Source: Erpobdella octoculata
Lineage: Eukaryota > Annelida > Clitellata > Hirudinida > Erpobdellidae
DNA length: 64,000 bases
Assembly: GCA_963978895.1 (NCBI GenBank)
Contig: OZ022246.1
Coordinates: 15,872,549 to 15,936,548, forward strand
Direction: 5' to 3'
The position numbers and the translations under genes are program-made. How positions within the stretch are numbered: the first letter of the stretch is position 1; the number at the start of each line of letters is the position of its first letter. The notes below the pieces were generated by a model that was given only the letters and a program-made list of their open reading frames with translations, did no database searches and was not told where the DNA came from. Of this stretch, positions 12,744 to 24,137 are shown in pieces.

Positions 12744-13002
12744 TAGGGGTGTCCATTCGGAATATACATCGATGTTTTCAATCGATGCATTACATCGCGG
12801 CTGTGCATCGATATAGTTCGATGCATCGGTTACAAAAATCGATTTTTCTCAAAATCGAATTTTTTCTAATATTGCATCACATAGCTGTAATATGCCCCTG
12901 GCACTTCATACAAACAAACCACAGTTTATTATTTTATTATCTACTAGCAGTGCCCGTAGCGGCTTCGCTCGCCTGAAATTAGAGAATTTGAACCGTGCAT
13001 CC

Positions 13003-13345
13003 ATAGGTGTCGGCTCGGTCCGTCGACAACTTGGCCCAGCCCGTCTCAAAAGCAAAATTCCTGGCCCGGCACGGCCCGTCTAATTTGGACCCGGCCCGTT
13101 TTTACAGGCCTAGAAATTCTATATACTTGATGAAAAACTTCGGCCCGTCCCACCTTGACTTCAGGTTTGGCCCGGCCCGTCTGAAGACCCTAAAATCACT
13201 AAAATGTCTATATGCTTAGTGAAAAACCTCGGCCCGTACCACGTTGATTTAAGGTTTAGCGGAGTTTAGCCTGGCCCGTAAAAAGATAAAAAGACCCTAA
13301 AATAACGGCTTGGCCCGAGCGGTGATAAGCTGGACTCAGCTACTT
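13003..13345. repeat. GGCCCGG-rich segment
   Basis: Repeated GGCCCGGCCCGTC and CTCGGCCCGT motifs spaced 30-60 bp apart, beginning with TAGGTGTCGGCTCGG. This resembles the subterminal region of some hAT elements. Only one end is visible, so I leave it as a repeat inside the Helitron. Confidence 0.45.
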
Positions 13346-13362
13346 TTAACCGGCACAAAACC

Positions 13363-13983
13363 TCAAAATACTAAGTTTTACATCTGTAATGCTTGCAGTT
13401 GTTGAATAGCAGTTATTTTAATTTCAAATAACCCTTATTTTGACCCCACATTTGAAGTCATGGAAACCAAAGTTTTAAAAAATGGTGAAACACGTATATC
13501 TTTTTTTTTTGAGTAGATACTAAGTATTAATTTTTACATCTGTAGCAATTACAGTTGTTGAGTACCAGTTACTTTAAAAACCAAATAACCCTATTTTCCA
13601 CCCCACATTTGAAGTCCTGGAAACCAAATTTTCAAAAAATGCTAAAACACGTATTTCATTAATTTTGGAGTAGAAACTAAATACTAATTTTTACTTTTGT
13701 AGCATTCACAGTTTTTGAATGGCAGCTACTTTAAAAACCAAGTAATCCTATTGTCCACCCCACATTTAAGGTCCTGGAAACCAAATTTGTAAAAAATGGT
13801 GAAACACGCATATCTTTATTTTTAGAATAGAAACTAAATACTAATTTTTACATCTGTGGTATTTACAGTTTTTGAGTAGCAGTTACTTTAAAAAACAAAT
13901 AGCCCTATTTTCCACCCCACATTTGAATTCCTGGAGACCAAATTTTCAAAAAATGCTAAAACACGTATTTCATTATTTTGGAG
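13363..13983. repeat. 156-bp tandem repeat, split by hAT-B
   Basis: Units begin TTTTACATCTGTAG at about 13376, 13533, 13690 and 13846. A further unit lies beyond hAT-B at about 21113-21260. Landmark inside each unit: CCACCCCACATTTGAAGTCC. It belongs to the Helitron body. Confidence 0.8.
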
Positions 13984-14226
13984 CAGTGTTATTTTAGTTC
14001 AGTAAATAATTTTAGTTCTTATTTTTATTCTATTCTTAAATTTTATTTATTATTATTATTTTATTTTAGTTCATCAAATAATTTTAGTTCTTATTATTAT
14101 TTAGCTCTTCAAAATTAAATTTAGTTTTTATTTTATTACAGTTCTTGAAATAATTTTTCGTTTTTATTCTTATTTTATTCAGATAAAAAAAATTTCGTTT
14201 TTATTTGATTTTAGTTCAATTTTAGT

Positions 14227-17200
14227 TCATGCTCTAATCATTTCAAGGGATTTCTTCATTCGATTACGACGGCCTGCTGTCAAGATGCCACACACAGAAA
14301 AAATCCTTTCAACGTATGCCTGGGAGGCTGGGGCAGTAAGTAAATCTTCGGCAAGCATAAATAATTTAGTGTAGCACCCTTTCTTTTCTTTCCAAAAATC
14401 CAGTGCATTGTCACACCCAATATTCTCAACATCCATTATATATCTATTTAGCTGACCAAGAGTATTATCTACATTGCTTGATGAACTAGGCAATTCGGAT
14501 GTCCTAAGCTTCTCATTAAGAAATTTAAAGCGCTTAAGGGCTGGGCGATAATCTACATGAGAATCATCACTGAGCACAATTTCAGACTCTGTATAAAGTA
14601 GAGAAAGCAGAAACTTCTTTCCAGCGTTTAACAATGATACAGAACTGGGAGATGTCATGACACATAGCAGGGTTGGATCAAGTATGCATGCTGCTGCTGG
14701 AACAGGATTGAAGTTTTCTGAATCTGGTTGGAGTATCGATTCAAATCGCTTTTTAAAATCTTTAACCAACATTTTAGCAAGTTCTTTTGCTCCTTTCCAT
14801 TGTTGCAAATGACATTCCAGATTGAGCAGTGATGGTATTATGCTGGAAAGAGATTGCGAATCACTTTGAAGCTTGTTCGTTTGATCGGCAAATGGTTCCA
14901 GCAATTCAGCAATCATTTCCAGAAGTTCACAATCTTCCACCATGAGTGAATTAACACCTGAAAAGCAATGAATCTTTTTATAAATTTTAAGGCAAATTAA
15001 TATACAAGATTCTGTTTAATTTCTTCAAAATTCATTAACTATGTCATGTGGCATTTTGTCATATGCCTGTATAATATATTAGACAAATAATCAATAACAA
15101 AAAACAAAATACAAATTTTAATCAAACAAAATGTATATTCACTCAATGAACCCAATTCGTATATTACCTATAGCTGCCGACACCTCATTGACAGGTTGTT
15201 TGATCTCCTTTAATCGTTTTATCATGCTGTACGTACTGTTCCACCTGGTTGGGCAATCAATCAGAACTGTTTTTCCACATTTTTCAATCAATTTTTCCAC
15301 TCCTGGGCCAGACTTGCGAATTTTTTTGACTAACTGTCTCGTTTTCGTTAGCAGTTGTTCGTAATATTTGAAAACTGGTTTCACAACCAGCTGCAATGTG
15401 TGTGCCATGCATTGCATTCTCCTAAATTTAACCTGTTCCGGAAGGTCCATAATTATTTCATCTTTTTCAGGCTCAATAATTTCTTCTTCCTCATTATTGA
15501 AATAATCACTTTCTTCCTCTTCATCAGAAATCTCATCGGAAGGCTGTGAATACTGTGACTGTAGCAATTTGACATCTTTGATCATGTTGGTTCCATTGTC
15601 TGTCACAACCAACAAGACCTTCTCAGAAGAGATGCCCCATTTTCTTAAACACTCATCCAGGCAGCCAGCCAGTTTTTCACCAGTGTGTGGGTGCTTGATT
15701 TCCATCAAACTAAGGAATGCATGGACTGGCTTTTCTGACAACTTATCAAAAAAACATGCTGATATCCCTAAAAAAGAGGCTGTGAGACCTCTCTTTGTCC
15801 AGCTATCAAGACATATTGTGACATGTCTTGTAACTGCAAGGAGGTTCCTCAATTGCTCTGATTTTAATTCAAAGAGATCATTCATGTGTTTTGAAAATGA
15901 AGCAGATCCTAAAGCAAAGTAAAATGTTTAAAATTGAAAATGATTCAGAAATCATAAAAACATAATATGAATTAAATATTTAGTGTAACTTTATTGTTTA
16001 AAAAATAATTCTAAAACCTGACTACCTGGCAGATTGAATTTCGAATCCCCAACTTTCCACATGTACCGAAAGGAGGGTTTATCGACATGCGTCACCGGAT
16101 TACAAGTTTCGATTAACATGTCGACGAAGCTCCAGGAAGTTAGCAACGCTTCGGGCAACGATTTTCGGCAATTATTATTTGTCACTAGGAAAGTGTAAAA
16201 TGTAATTAGATATTTGAGTTCTACGTTAAATTTGCTATAAGAATACATTTGTTTAGAGAGGCGGATAATTTTATTATTTTTTTGATTAATTTTTTTCTGA
16301 TTGGCTGTGTCGGTAACATATTTGTACGGTCAAGTCGTGGAAGGCATTTTTCACAAAGTGTCAATGAATATTTTAAAATAATTTTTGCACTGTTCAATCA
16401 AGCTTATATTTCTCTACAAGAAAACAGTTGTTTGAAGGGGCGGACAATTTTAGTTTATTTTTTGTTTAATTAATTTGTTGCGATTCGGATCGATTGAAAG
16501 CGGAAGCATTTTTGTAAATGACGTTTATTATTATTTGTCACTAGGAAAGTGTAAAATGTAATTAGATATTTGAATTCTACGTTAAATTTTCTATAAGAAT
16601 ACATTTGTGTTATTTTTTGTTTAATTAATTTGTTGCGATTCGGATCGATTGAAAGCGGAAGCATTTCTGTAAATGACGTTTATTATTATTTGTCACTAGG
16701 AAAGTGTAAAATGTAATTAGATATTTGAATTCTACGTTAAATTTTCTATAAGAATACATTTGTTTGAAGGGGCGAATAATTTTATTTATTTTTTGATTAA
16801 TTTGTTTCTGATTGGCTGTGTCGGTAACATATTTGTAAGGTCAAGTCGTGGAAAGCATTTTTCACAAAGTGTCAATAAATATTTCAAAATAGTTTTTAAA
16901 CTGTTTAATCAAGCTGATATTTCTCTAAAAGAAAACATTTGTTTGAAAAGGCGGACAATTTTAGTTTATTTTTTATTCAATTAATTTGTGGCGATTTGGA
17001 GTGAAAATAGACATCGTTTCCCGCTTCGTTGCTAACTTCATTCACCTGTCGACGATGCTGTTCACTCGATCTTTGTGTTCTATTGAATCAACATGCCAAT
17101 GCCAATCAACTGAATTCCGTTGGAAACACTGCTTGATTGTTTGCTGGTCTCCTTCTAATTCAGCCTCGGCTTTACGTTTGTTGAGGCTTGATTTTACATT

Positions 17201-17428
17201 TCTTTCTTTCTCCTTAATCTCGAGCTCAACAAATTCAGATTTATGAAATCTCTTTAGATGCGCACTCAAATTTGTGGGATTTTTCCCGCTAAGTTGGATT
17301 CCACATTTTTTATTTTGAGAATCCATTGCCTTACATTTAGATTTGTTGGTGTTGGAATCGTAAACAAAAAATTCCCACACGGAACTATCTTTTTTTCGCC
17401 CAGCAAGCATTTTCGCAAGAGAACTCAT
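14227..17428 (-). pseudogene. hAT-B transposase gene, multi-exon, interrupted
   Basis: Start ATG at 17428. Exon 1 encodes a BED zinc finger (VWEFFVYD, KNPTNLSAHLKRFH). It runs to 17047 and resumes, after a 919-bp insertion, at 16118 down to 16026 (IETCNPVTHVDKPSFRYM, KFNLPG). An intron follows at 16025-15909 (GT...AG). Exon 2, 15908-15168, carries the catalytic region: CLDSWTK, VVTDNGTNM, CMAHTLQLVV and PTRWNSTY. A second intron follows at 15167-14958. Exon 3, 14957-14227, ends with the hAT dimerisation domain (ASQAYVERIFS, GRRNRMKKSLEM). Both splice joins keep phase, so only the insertion obviously breaks the gene. Confidence 0.85.
16128..17046. mobile_element. 919-bp non-autonomous insertion in the hAT-B transposase exon
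   Basis: Flanked by a perfect 9-bp duplication TGTCGACGA (16119-16127 and 17047-17055). Removing the insert and one copy restores an open frame across the BED-to-catalytic linker. The ends share an inverted GAAGTTAGCAACG near each terminus. The interior has direct repeats (16176, 16526 and 16684 share ATTTGTCACTAGGAAAGTGT). A 9-bp duplication fits Mutator-like elements, but I see no transposase. Confidence 0.7.
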
Positions 17429-18284
17429 AATTATTTTCAATGATTACAACGTTTATGATAACACGAAAGTTAAGAAAGAAATGGTTGTGTATTTTAGTCC
17501 AGGAGAATTAAAAAAAAGCTGGCATAATTGGAAGCAAAGCAGTTAGATATTTTGTTTTGTAGGTATATGTGTTAGCAACAATTAGTTAAAAATCCACCCT
17601 TCCAACTCATCGTATAAAAAAATTACAGACGATTTTCAAAATCGGCCTTAAAATCGGTAAAATAGTTGAATATGCCAGCTCTTTTAATCCAATTAAATGA
17701 AAATAACTACAGTTTAAGCTGAATGCTTTATTGTTACTTATTGCATGATATACAAACATTAATAATTATCAATAATAAAAAAAATACAAATAAACTGATT
17801 TATGGAGCCGTTTTTCCATAAAATATACAATATATCAGCTCTTAAAATCCATTTAAATAAAAATAACTCAATCTATAGATGAAAACTACCTAATGCAAAA
17901 TATACATAAGTTAAAATTTGTCTCGCAACATTATATACGGATACAAATAAACTACTGTATTATGCCGTTTTTGACTAAATGTGCAAAAAAAACTAAGATT
18001 ATTATGAAAATTGCTTGTTACATACTATTTAATATACACATATTAAAAAGCATACATATAAATCCATAAATAATTTCCAATTTCAACATAGAATAAAAAA
18101 AACAAACAGAAAAACAGCAAAAGCACCTAAAAATAACAATTTCTTTATTTCCCGCCCTGTGTCCTTTGTCTGTGTGCCTATATCCCTTTTGTTTGGTTAT
18201 ATAAAGTTTGTATGGTAGGTCCAGTAGTACAATTTCTTTAAAATAATGAATAAGAATTTCAGTTAGACCACTGTAAATAAAGCC

Positions 18285-19492
18285 TCACGTTAAATTTGCA
18301 TCCCGATCGGAGACGCTCAGATCATCAATATCAGAAGTAGCCAAAAACTCCATTTTCAATATTGATTCCAAAAGGAAAGCAAACAAAGCTGACTCTACTA
18401 AAAAGTGGCCGCGTAGTGCTCTAGCCACTGTCTTCCCTGTCATCATGTGAGTTATGGCTATGGGTCCATAACAGCACTGCAGCGCTTCTGTCAAACCTGA
18501 GCCAGCCATGACATGACCAATGCTGCCCAAATAATTCATCAAGACATGAAACCCACCTAGACGACATACTATGTTCAGTTTGGATGAATGCACAATATCA
18601 ACAGCCTTTAACCACAGCGGCTGGTCGAAAGTCACACAAGCCGTTGGATGGTTGAGCTTTTGAGCCTGGTGTTCTATGAAAGTTAACGTGGAAAAAATAC
18701 AAGACATGTCATTAGGGTTCAAATCAATAATCGGAAGCATCCTTATGTCTGATGATGATCTGAAATCTCCGTCAGGTTTACAAGCATGTTCCATAAAGCC
18801 GGACCAATTTGGCCTTTGCTGATCTTCATCTAAGCACAAGATACCAATTTTCCAGGCAAGTTCCAAGTTTAAAGAAGGAGGCAACACAGAAGGAAAATTT
18901 AAGTGAGAAATGGGCTTGAAAGACATCAATGATAATGATGACTTGTTGGGAATGTGTATCCCAATATAGGAATACCTCGGTTTTTCACAACACAACTGGA
19001 TTTTAGGCGTGACAATCGAGGTACAGCTGATTCAGCATAGTGTCCTGACCCTAATCGATTACACGGAGTAGACATTGATATGATGCCCATACCGTGAAAG
19101 GTTCCACTTCCATCTAAAGTGATAATGTTGTGGTCTAGATTATCACCAGACCATTGCGTAAAACATTGAAAAAAAGACTGAGGAGTATCAGGGGAGTCAT
19201 TCTGAACCACTGATTGTTTAAAAAGTTTAACTTCATCATAAGAAATTGAAAATCCCAACCGTGACAGCAAATCAAGCAGCCATCTAGATCCAAAGGCGTG
19301 ATCTAAACTAACTCCAACGCCAAACAAAATTGGAAAGATAAGAGATCTTTGTCTTGCCCCCTGCACAATAGAATGACATATGGAAACTTGTTTCATTTCA
19401 TTACAAACAATATTTTCAATTAAGATTTTCAACAAACTAGGAATCCACCTTTTGGCATCTTCAATATTTGAGAAAGCCTGGATACGTTTCAT
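18285..19492 (-). pseudogene. large ORF of the TIR element, unknown family
   Basis: Two frames joined by a frameshift near 18960. The first has SLDHAFGSRWLLDLLSRLG and the motif GDNLDHNIITLDG followed by TFHGMGIIS. The second has CVTFDQPLWLKAVDIV, CRLGGFHVLMNYLGSIG and VARALRGHFLVESAL. I believe this combination (DNxDHN, TFDQP, RLGGFH) recurs in uncharacterised invertebrate repeat proteins, and the acidic motifs could be part of a nuclease core; neither can be tested here. It occupies the place of a transposase inside matched TIRs. Confidence 0.5.
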
Positions 19493-19564
19493 TTGAGGAC
19501 ATTTCCCTTATTTGAGCTCTTATCAATTTTGCTGCTGCCACTATGATACGTTCACTCTCATCTT

Positions 19565-20498
19565 CTATGCTACTCTTTTTTCAGCATAGCATTGGTTAGT
19601 TATAATGTGAGATGCCATGTTACAAAAGCAAATAACATTTTTCCGACCACAAATTTTGGCAAAAAATATGTGCTCAGCGTAGCGTTCTTCCAGCTTTCGT
19701 TTTATATGTTTTAATGAATACACTTCACCATCTTCCGATAATTCTTGCATTTTAATTTGTATTTCAGCTATCATATAAATTCCTTGATCTTCTTCTTATA
19801 ACCTTCACACAGTTTTTCAAAAGTAATTAACATGTCGTTATCTGGATGGTTTCGGCCAGCGGTATTATCTCCGACATGTGATGATCTACATTTTAGGAAC
19901 ACAGAAAGACACACTCTGTGGTAACGAGCTTCTTCAGCTGGTAAGTCATTGCATGAATTTAACCTACCAAGAACTTATACACTCCATGCATCATTTCTTT
20001 TGTGGCAAGTTTCAATTATAGTTTCTCTGAATTTCAATGTCATCACAGTACTTGATTCTTCTTTTAAATGTTTTCTACTTTCTCCAAAAACTATTTTTCC
20101 ACACAAAAAACAATGTTGCTTCCAATTGAAAGTGTCGACAGACGATCGTAATAATTTACACTTAAAATTCTCTTGATCAACACCAACACCTTCTGCATGC
20201 TGCTCATTCTTTCGTTGCAATTGATCAAAACTTCTTTTGTTAGTGTAGTCTCTCTGGCAATGATCATGAACATTAGCTACATTTGGTTTATTTAACTGTT
20301 AAATTTTAACAGATACTCTGTTAACTGTTCATCACCACGTAAAACGCTGAATTGACATAACGTTTCAATACCTTTAACACCTAGTGTAACCATCTTGACT
20401 GTATCACAGACGTTGTCGGAACGGAATTCAGTTCGACAAATTAAACATACCATTTCATTTAGTTCACCCATTTCGAAAAAGAACAATAAAAACTCCAA
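19565..20498 (-). pseudogene. N-terminal part of the TIR-element ORF
   Basis: Minus-strand pieces with a possible zinc-binding start (VCLICRTEF), then a block with CFLCGK, then DLPAEEARYHRVCLSVFLKC and a basic helix-like IKRKLEERYAEHIFF. In-frame stops (for example after NDAWSV near 19977) break it. Order and spacing fit the upstream half of the ORF at 18285-19492. Function not recognised. Confidence 0.4.
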
Positions 20499-21657
20499 AA
20501 AATAGATATTTTACAAAATCCTAACTTAGAAATTCGATGCTTGACGGCAATTTACGAAAATACTAACTTATCGCTCACTACGTAAATCTCTTTCAAAAAA
20601 GCGTCAAAAAACCAATTTCCGAAACGACGATTTCAACCGATTTTTGCAGGAAGAATCATAAATGTATTATTACACACAAAATATCCAAAAATCAGCTTGA
20701 TGCAAATTTTGTCTAGGTACAACAAGGAAAAATTTTAATTCTCCTGGACTATTTCAACAGTTGCACAACCATAGAAATCAATATCATAGATATTATATAT
20801 CCACAGATATTGGTTATCTAGGCGAATATCTATGTACACAACTTTCAATAATTTTCGTTCGAAAATTAATTTTTATTTTTATTTTTATTCAGTTTGCATG
20901 ATTTAAATTTTATTTTTATTTTATTATCGTTCAGAAAATAATTTTCGTTATTATTATTATTCAGTTTGTACTATTTAAATATAGTTTTTATTCTATTTAC
21001 GTTCTTTAAATAATTATAGTTTTTTTTTCGTTCTTATTAACGAATACAATAAAAATTTTCGTTTTTATTCAGTTTTCGTTAACAAAAATATCACTGTTTT
21101 GAAGTAGAAACTAAATACTAATTTTTACTCCTGTAGCATTCACAGTTTTTGAGTTGCAGCTACTTTAAAAACCAAATAACCCAATTTTCCAACCCACATT
21201 TGAGGTCCGAGAAACCGAATTTTCGAAAAATGGTGAAACACGTATCTTTTTATTTTTCAAAAACAATCCATATACCAAATTTCAAAATCTCCTCATTTTT
21301 GGTTGGTCAAAAATCTTTTCTTAGTGGATGCTTACGCAATAAAAGTAATATAAGTTCCAAATTTCACGTTCCTAGGATGAGGCGTTTGAGCTCGGCGTTG
21401 ATTATCAGTCAGTCAGTCAGTCAGTCAGGACATGTTCTTTTATATATATATAGATAGATTACTCTCACAAAAGTAGCTTTTTGTGTGTGTGTTAAAGGAT
21501 GTTCAAGGAATATAAGTTAAAAAAAGAACTTTTCACGCAATTTCTACTGATTCAGTTCAGTTTTTTTATTGAAATAATAAAAGCAATGTGTTAAAATATA
21601 TATCAAAGTCTTATATCCAATGTTCTTGTGGAAGATTTTGCAGAAACAAACGCTTAT

Positions 21658-22605
21658 TTAAACGTTTAGTCTATTTGGTTGCTGATTGACGACTTGTGCT
21701 GCTTTGGAAAATAAACGTTCAGACTGCACTGAAGTTCCCACCATGGTCAAGTATTTGTACGCAATTGGATGAAGTTTGTGGAGTTGAATTTTCAGATCAT
21801 TACAAATTTCTAATGGGCTCTCATTGAGTTTTCCTATTGGACTGCTCGTCATAAATAGCATCCTCAGGCTTCGCCGTTTTCCAGCTCTTGTGGACCAGTT
21901 TGTGGTGATCATCCCACAAAGAAAAGTTGTCTTCTGGTTTGTCAGGATGATCTAAAAATCAGATTCCGAAGCCTCATTTTTTATTTTTCATAAGTTCTTT
22001 GACTTTTGCCACAGCCGAAGAGCATGCACTTGGGTCAGTGAAATGCATTTTTTTAACCTCGGATCCAATATCGTGGCTTTAGCGAGAGGAGTCATTTTCT
22101 CTATAACAAACATTCTCTTGTCAATCTCTTTAACGACCAGCGACTGCACTTCTTTGGCAAGAAGTTCTTCGAGTTTAAGAGGTTTAATTTTCAAAAGAAT
22201 ACAATGGATAAGTGGTCTTACCTTGCTACTAGTACAGCACTTATCTTCGGACACTTCAATAGTTGCAGCTTCGATTGGTCGCAGAATTTGTAAAACCGAA
22301 GAAAGGATGGATAGTTCTGACGCAGTAAGCAACAGTGGTGCATTTTTATGACGAATGATTATGTTATTAACAATGGTGCGAAGCTCCAAAAATCTTTCTA
22401 TACTATTCCATCTGGTCGGGACCTCTTGTATCAATTTAGTTTCTTTCTGGGTTTCTTTACGTAATTCATTACTGGCTATATTGCTCTGTTTGAACCATGT
22501 CACAATGTCACCACTGATTCGATGTATCGTTGAAAATACATCAATACATCGAGCATATCGATGTCTTTTAAAAACATCGGATCGTTTTGATTTAATCGTA
22601 TGCAA
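21658..22605 (-). pseudogene. hAT-A transposase, C-terminal half
   Basis: Minus strand: WFKQSN and VPTRWNSIERFLELR from 22605 down, then NFSLWDDHHKLV near 21910, then HPIAYKYLTMVGTSVQSERLFSKAAQVV, which is the hAT dimerisation motif of ZBED-type transposases. A frameshift lies near 21913-21987. The BED and first catalytic parts are missing and the frame runs straight into the terminal repeat, so this copy is an internal-deletion derivative. Confidence 0.8.
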
Positions 22606-22794
22606 ACATCGAGTAAAATCGATGTATCGATGTATTTTGAATATCTCTAGCCGGAATTATAATTTGAGAAATATTGTTTTTCTACAAATGACTTCAAGAA
22701 AAAACTTTAACGATCAGAATTACTAAAGCAAGCTAATTTTGGATCGTTTACATTGCTGGCCCCGACATATTTACGCATATTTTTTTCCCCGTAA

Positions 22795-23480
22795 ATATAT
22801 ATACAACGTGAACATGAAGAGCGGGAGAGACAGAAGCAGCACGAGATACAACTTAAGAAGTTGGAAATCGATTCTCAGAAACCAAAAGAGAGCAAGGGGT
22901 TAATGGAAGGAACAAAGATTCCATATCCAAAGTTCTCGGAAGGTGACCACGTGGACGCGTTTCTGCTCCATTTTGAGGCATTGGCCACGGCAAATGATCA
23001 CCCAAGAAAGGGTTGGGGAATACTTCTGGTGTCACTATTAAGTTCCAAAACTTTGGACGTCTTTGGACAATTGGATAGCGACCAAATGACAGATTACAAA
23101 ATGGCCAAAGAGGCGCTGTTGCGTCGTTTTGGTAATTCGGCAGAAGATTATCGGTTGAAATTCCGAGGCGAAAAACTGAAGTCAGAAGAAACATGGGAAC
23201 AATACTTGATGAGGCTAAACAGCTATCTCAAGCGGTGAGTAGATCTTGCAGGTGAAGATCTCCAATTTTGATTCTGAGGGAAGAGTTTCTAAGAAATGCC
23301 CACCCGTGATGGTCAAGTACCTATTAGAGAAGGAGGCCCACGATGTTAACGTTTTGAGTCGTTGGGTTAATAAATACAACCACGCTCATCCGGGGAAATA
23401 TTACCCTGCCCATGAAAAAAAAGAAATGGAGTATGGTTAATTCTACAACTAACACCTCTGAGAAAGTTCGGAAATGCTTC
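22795..23480 (+). pseudogene. Gypsy Gag relic
   Basis: Opens with a charged helix (REHEERERQKQHE), then IPYPKFSEGDHVDAFLLHFE, TLDVFGQLDSDQ, KEALLRRFGNSAEDYRLKF and EETWEQYLMRLNSYLKR. A TGA where Trp is expected stops it at about 23236. A second frame (23255-23460) retains CPPVMVKYLLEKEA. The zinc knuckle starts (KCFNC) but is cut at 23480. It belongs to the arthropod-type Gypsy gag lineage; pol is missing. Confidence 0.7.
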
Positions 23481-24050
23481 AATTGCAATTTTCCGGATAT
23501 TCCAATTTACGTTGACGCAGCCCCTTCGACGTCCGGTGACGCCGTCCCTCACGCCACTCCGGGTCATCACATCGAGGAGCAGATGTCTGACTCCTAGTCT
23601 TCGCATCTTTGCGCTGGTGTCCGGCGGCCACAGCGGAGCTAACCTGTACTCTACCCCAAGTCACGACATCGGCGCACCGGAGTCCGGCGAGGCCAACCTA
23701 CACTCCACCCCGGGCCATAGCGTTACATTCATCGCCTAATCGTCTGGTTTTAATAAAAACACGTTTTACCATTATTCTAATTTCACTTTATTCGTTTTTG
23801 AATATTCGCATTATTTTCTATTCAAGGGCTCTGATGATGGCTTTCGAGCCGAAACTGTACAGTAAGCTCGTTATGAAAATCAATAAAGAATTTTATTCAA
23901 ATAACAAAGTCGTTCGCAGATTGGAGTCTTACGTTAAGAAAATAATAAACAAAAAATGGGCAATTATTTTCAATAGAGCATGTATGAAAGAAAATCAACT
24001 GCCGAGTTATGCAAAAAAAGCATATATATATAAGTATGTATATGTATATA
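23481..24050 (+). mobile_element. PLE 3' fragment with terminal repeat
   Basis: A GC-rich coding tail (stop at 23597) and 3' UTR are followed by a hammerhead and a frame from about 23835 encoding [28 protein letters not shown], the conserved PLE N-terminal peptide. It then ends in TA/CA repeats. The join to the gag relic is at about 23480. Confidence 0.6.
23826..23869 (+). ncRNA. hammerhead ribozyme of PLE terminal repeat
   Basis: GGGCU / CUGAUGA / U + 4-bp stem II with UUCG loop / GAAA / CUGUACAG / UA / AGCUC. The stem I arms GGGCU and AGCUC pair at all five positions (one G-U). All core nucleotides are present; the cleavage triplet is GUA. The best-formed example in the window together with 63615-63657. 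Confidence 0.75.
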
Positions 24051-24053
24051 TAT

Positions 24054-24136
<83 letters not shown>
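24051..24136. repeat. (CA)n/(TA)n microsatellite
   Basis: ACACAC then pure TA, at the end of the PLE terminal repeat. Confidence 0.95.

Positions 24137-24137
<1 letters not shown>

Larger units (their letters stand above)
17495..20751 (-). mobile_element. TIR transposon of unrecognised family, nested in hAT-B
   Basis: Perfect 19-bp terminal inverted repeats, TAGTCCAGGAGAATTAAAA, at both ends. The flanks share only TTT, consistent with a 3-bp duplication but not conclusive. The interior is AT-rich near the left end (17520-18280) and carries a broken minus-strand ORF series from 20498 to 18285. Confidence 0.75.
13984..21096 (-). mobile_element. hAT-B: autonomous-type hAT transposon nested in the Helitron
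   Basis: Ends CAGTGTTATTTTAGTT and, inverted, CAGTGATATTTTTGTT (14 of 16 match), flanked by 8-bp near-identical duplications TTTTGGAG (13976-13983) and TTTTGAAG (21097-21104). Subterminal TTTTAGTTC / TTTTCGTTC motifs fill both ends. It carries a spliced transposase gene and two later insertions (16128-17046 and 17495-20751). Confidence 0.85.
12954..21454 (-). mobile_element. Helitron nested in hAT-A
   Basis: On the minus strand it starts TCTATATATATATAAAAG (21454 downward, flanked by A), carries (TCAG)n and the ATCAACGCCGAGCTC block, and ends in CTAG at 12957-12954 flanked by T. A GGC/GCC hairpin lies just before the terminus. Its body (about 1.4 kb without the inserted hAT-B) includes a 156-bp tandem repeat. 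No Rep-helicase is encoded. Confidence 0.7.
12744..22649 (-). mobile_element. hAT-A: outer hAT transposon of a nested set
   Basis: Flanked by a perfect 8-bp target-site duplication GCCGGAAT (12736-12743 and 22650-22657). The ends start TAGGGGTGTCC and, inverted, TAGAGATATTC, each followed by repeated CATCGAT subterminal motifs. Its own DNA is only 12744-12953 and 21455-22649; the rest is younger elements. The C-terminal half of a transposase remains (21658-22605). Confidence 0.85.
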
